A stretch of DNA of 19,449 bases from positions 1-19,449 of the forward strand of contig JBBSGP010000047.1 in assembly GCA_038253885.1 (NCBI GenBank), read 5' to 3'. Positions 18,328-19,449 of the stretch are shown here, piece after piece. The stretch comes from JALZAQ01 sp038253885 (GTDB lineage Bacteria; Gemmatimonadota; Gemmatimonadetes; Gemmatimonadales; Gemmatimonadaceae). The notes below the pieces were generated by a model. That model was given only the letters and a program-made list of their open reading frames with translations. It searched no databases and was not told the DNA's origin. The position numbers and the translations under genes were made by a program. Within the stretch, counting starts at the first letter, position 1, and every line of letters starts with the position of its first letter.

Positions 18328-19271
18328 CAGATGTGTAACCCGCTTGGAACAGCCAGACGATCAAAGGGATACGACCAGGCAGCACCATCGTCATGCGACA
18401 GGTAAAGGCGTCCCGATCGGTCGATCACAGCGACCATTGAATCTCGGGTCGCGATGCAGTTGGTATCGGCGATGCCGTCGATCCACTTTGGCATGCCTCC
18501 GCCCAAAAGCTGCAGCGGACCGTTGCTGTCGATCGGGCGTCGATAAACTGCGCCCTGCGTCGCAAAAGGGTCGGTGGATGCTGCCACGAAAATGTCGTTT
18601 CTCCCAAAGGCCACGGCAGAGCAATGATGGGCGTGAAGTCCTCGCTGCTCGGTAGTCCATGTCGCTCCAGCATCGCGACTAATGCAAAGACCCGCCGCGG
18701 CCGCCGCTATCACGATGTCGGGCCGCGTTGGATGTGCACAGACCTGATGAACATCGCTATCGATATCGATCGTGGGCCGCCAAGTTAGGCCGCCGTCGGT
18801 TGATCGCGGAACTCCGCCAACGTGGACGTTGGCCAGAAGCGCGGCACCATCGCATGTCGCGGCCATTGAACGAATTCCAAGCGGCGGCCCCATCAGCTTG
18901 CCGTCGATGATCGCCGCTCCCGGGTACCACCTGTCGCGGCCCTCTACGGCGTCAAAACCCGTCAGGCATTGCGGCGCGCCGGCAGGATCAACGCGCAGGA
19001 TACGCGCGTCGTCGGTTCCAACAAAGACAACGCTTCCAATTGGTACGCAGCATGAAAGTTCGAATCCGCTTCTTTCTATCTCAGTCCATTCGCCATCAGA
19101 GGATCGTCGACGGAGCGAATGCCCGCCAACAATTGCGAGCACTCCGCCACGTCCATCGGCCACCAGACTGCGAACCGATTGATCGGCGAGTTCTTGATGA
19201 ACCGTTTTGCCGATGACGCTGAATAGTCCATCGTCCCATGTCGCTACCAGAATAGAGGGCGTTGGCATCAT
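18324..19271 (-). CDS. Asp-box (BNR/sialidase-like) repeat protein, possibly 5'-truncated
   Basis: This 315-residue protein is built from beta-propeller-like repeats. Three Asp-box motifs (S-x-D-x-G-x-x-W) are visible: STDGGLTW, SRDAGATW and SHDDGAAW, spaced through the C-terminal two thirds. It resembles BNR/VPS10/photosystem-assembly-like propellers, which bind ligands or act on glycans, but no sialidase active-site arginine triad is evident, so no enzyme activity is assigned. There is no signal peptide. Codon use is visibly less GC-rich than in maeB (samples of 43-67% against about 68%), hinting at horizontal origin. The ATG at 19271 lies only 4 bp from an IS transposase fragment on the opposite strand, so the native 5' end and promoter may be lost. 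A second in-frame ATG follows immediately. Confidence 0.7.
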   Translation of the reverse strand: MMPTPSILVATWDDGLFSVIGKTVHQELADQSVRSLVADGRGGVLAIVGGHSLRRRSSDGEWTEIERSGFELSCCVPIGSVVFVGTDDARILRVDPAGAPQCLTGFDAVEGRDRWYPGAAIIDGKLMGPPLGIRSMAATCDGAALLANVHVGGVPRSTDGGLTWRPTIDIDSDVHQVCAHPTRPDIVIAAAAAGLCISRDAGATWTTEQRGLHAHHCSAVAFGRNDIFVAASTDPFATQGAVYRRPIDSNGPLQLLGGGMPKWIDGIADTNCIATRDSMVAVIDRSGRLYLSHDDGAAWSYPFDRLAVPSGLHIC

Positions 19272-19275
19272 CCCG

Positions 19276-19423
19276 CGCTACCACCAGCGACACAAGATCG
19301 AGAACATATTCGGCAAGCTCAAGGACTGGCGCCGTATCCATACCCGCTACGATCGTTTGGGCCCACACCTTCATGTCGGCCATCTGCATCACTGCAACCG
19401 TCGTCTTCCGGCTCAATCAATGA
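19276..19423 (+). pseudogene. IS5-family transposase C-terminal fragment, frameshifted
   Basis: The frame from 19276 reads RYHQRHKIENIFGKLKDWRR and then IHTRYDR. This carries the conserved catalytic glutamate block of IS5-family (IS427-like) DDE transposases, normally written Y-R-Q-R-H-x-I-E-N-x-F-G-x-L-K-D-W-R-R. After RYDR (ending 19356) four bases stand where one Cys codon is expected. Continuing from 19361 in the next frame gives AHTFMSAICITATVVF and then RLNQ, stop at 19421-19423, the usual end of these proteins. So there is a one-base insertion at 19357-19360. The N-terminal two thirds, with both catalytic aspartates, is missing. It is inactive. Confidence 0.8.
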
Positions 19424-19449
19424 GTCCTGAGCCTGGGTTAGCGGGCCCC
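19276..19449 (+). mobile_element. IS5-family insertion sequence 3' remnant
   Basis: This is the right-hand end of an insertion sequence, extending to at least the window edge. It contains the C-terminal transposase fragment (described separately) followed by GAGTCCTGAGCCTGG, which looks like the sequence just outside the transposase gene in related elements and may be part of the terminal inverted repeat. The left end and most of the transposase are absent; the fragment abuts the BNR gene start. Confidence 0.65.

Noticed and set aside
19096..19416. 106-residue - strand frame at the right edge
   Set aside because: Half is the antisense of the IS5 transposase fragment and half overlaps the BNR gene out of frame; not a real gene.

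Overview
This is a high-GC (roughly 63-66% by eye) bacterial chromosomal window. It encodes nucleotide excision repair, outer-membrane/periplasmic proteins, a phosphoprotein-signalling pair and central carbon metabolism. The mix of a CBM9-like/DUF5916 outer-membrane protein, a DUF4097 repeat protein, a secreted beta-lactamase-fold hydrolase and a MaeB/PckA pair suggests a Gram-negative environmental bacterium. Gemmatimonadota is my best guess, but no rRNA or species marker is present, so this is inference.

Left edge (1-470): a broken tyrosine-recombinase C-terminus (117-323, + strand) faces the 3' end of a tRNA-Asn(GTT) gene (361-433, - strand), with a convincing terminator between them. This is the classic footprint of a decayed tRNA-integrated element. 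On the - strand the order is a DUF5916 outer-membrane protein (3397-5766), uvrA (469-3342), then tRNA-Asn.

Middle (5767-12428): a divergent intergenic region leads rightward into a secreted serine hydrolase (5970-7517), an APC amino-acid permease 8 bp downstream, and a secreted DUF4097 protein with an 18-residue repeat. Convergent to these, and overlapping the last by 17 bp, is a small GlsB/YeaQ-type membrane protein. Next is a two-gene signalling unit with no gap: a triple-FHA, tail-anchored protein and a PP2C phosphatase.

Right (12420-18264, - strand): a compact run maeB, pckA, a ferric-reductase-like haem membrane protein, and an HD-domain phosphohydrolase, with gaps of 26 and 22 bp and a final 11 bp overlap. 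MaeB and PckA together take C4 acids to pyruvate and PEP. The HD gene overlaps the convergent PP2C gene by 9 bp.

Right edge (18324-19449): a lower-GC Asp-box (BNR) repeat protein gene runs head-on into a frameshifted 3' fragment of an IS5-family transposase. Conserved housekeeping genes therefore lie between two decayed mobile-element fragments. I found no CRISPR array, no toxin-antitoxin pair, no recognised defence system and no clearly new multi-gene system. The FHA/PP2C unit, the metabolic operon with unexpected passengers, and the two mobile-element junctions are the parts worth a second look.
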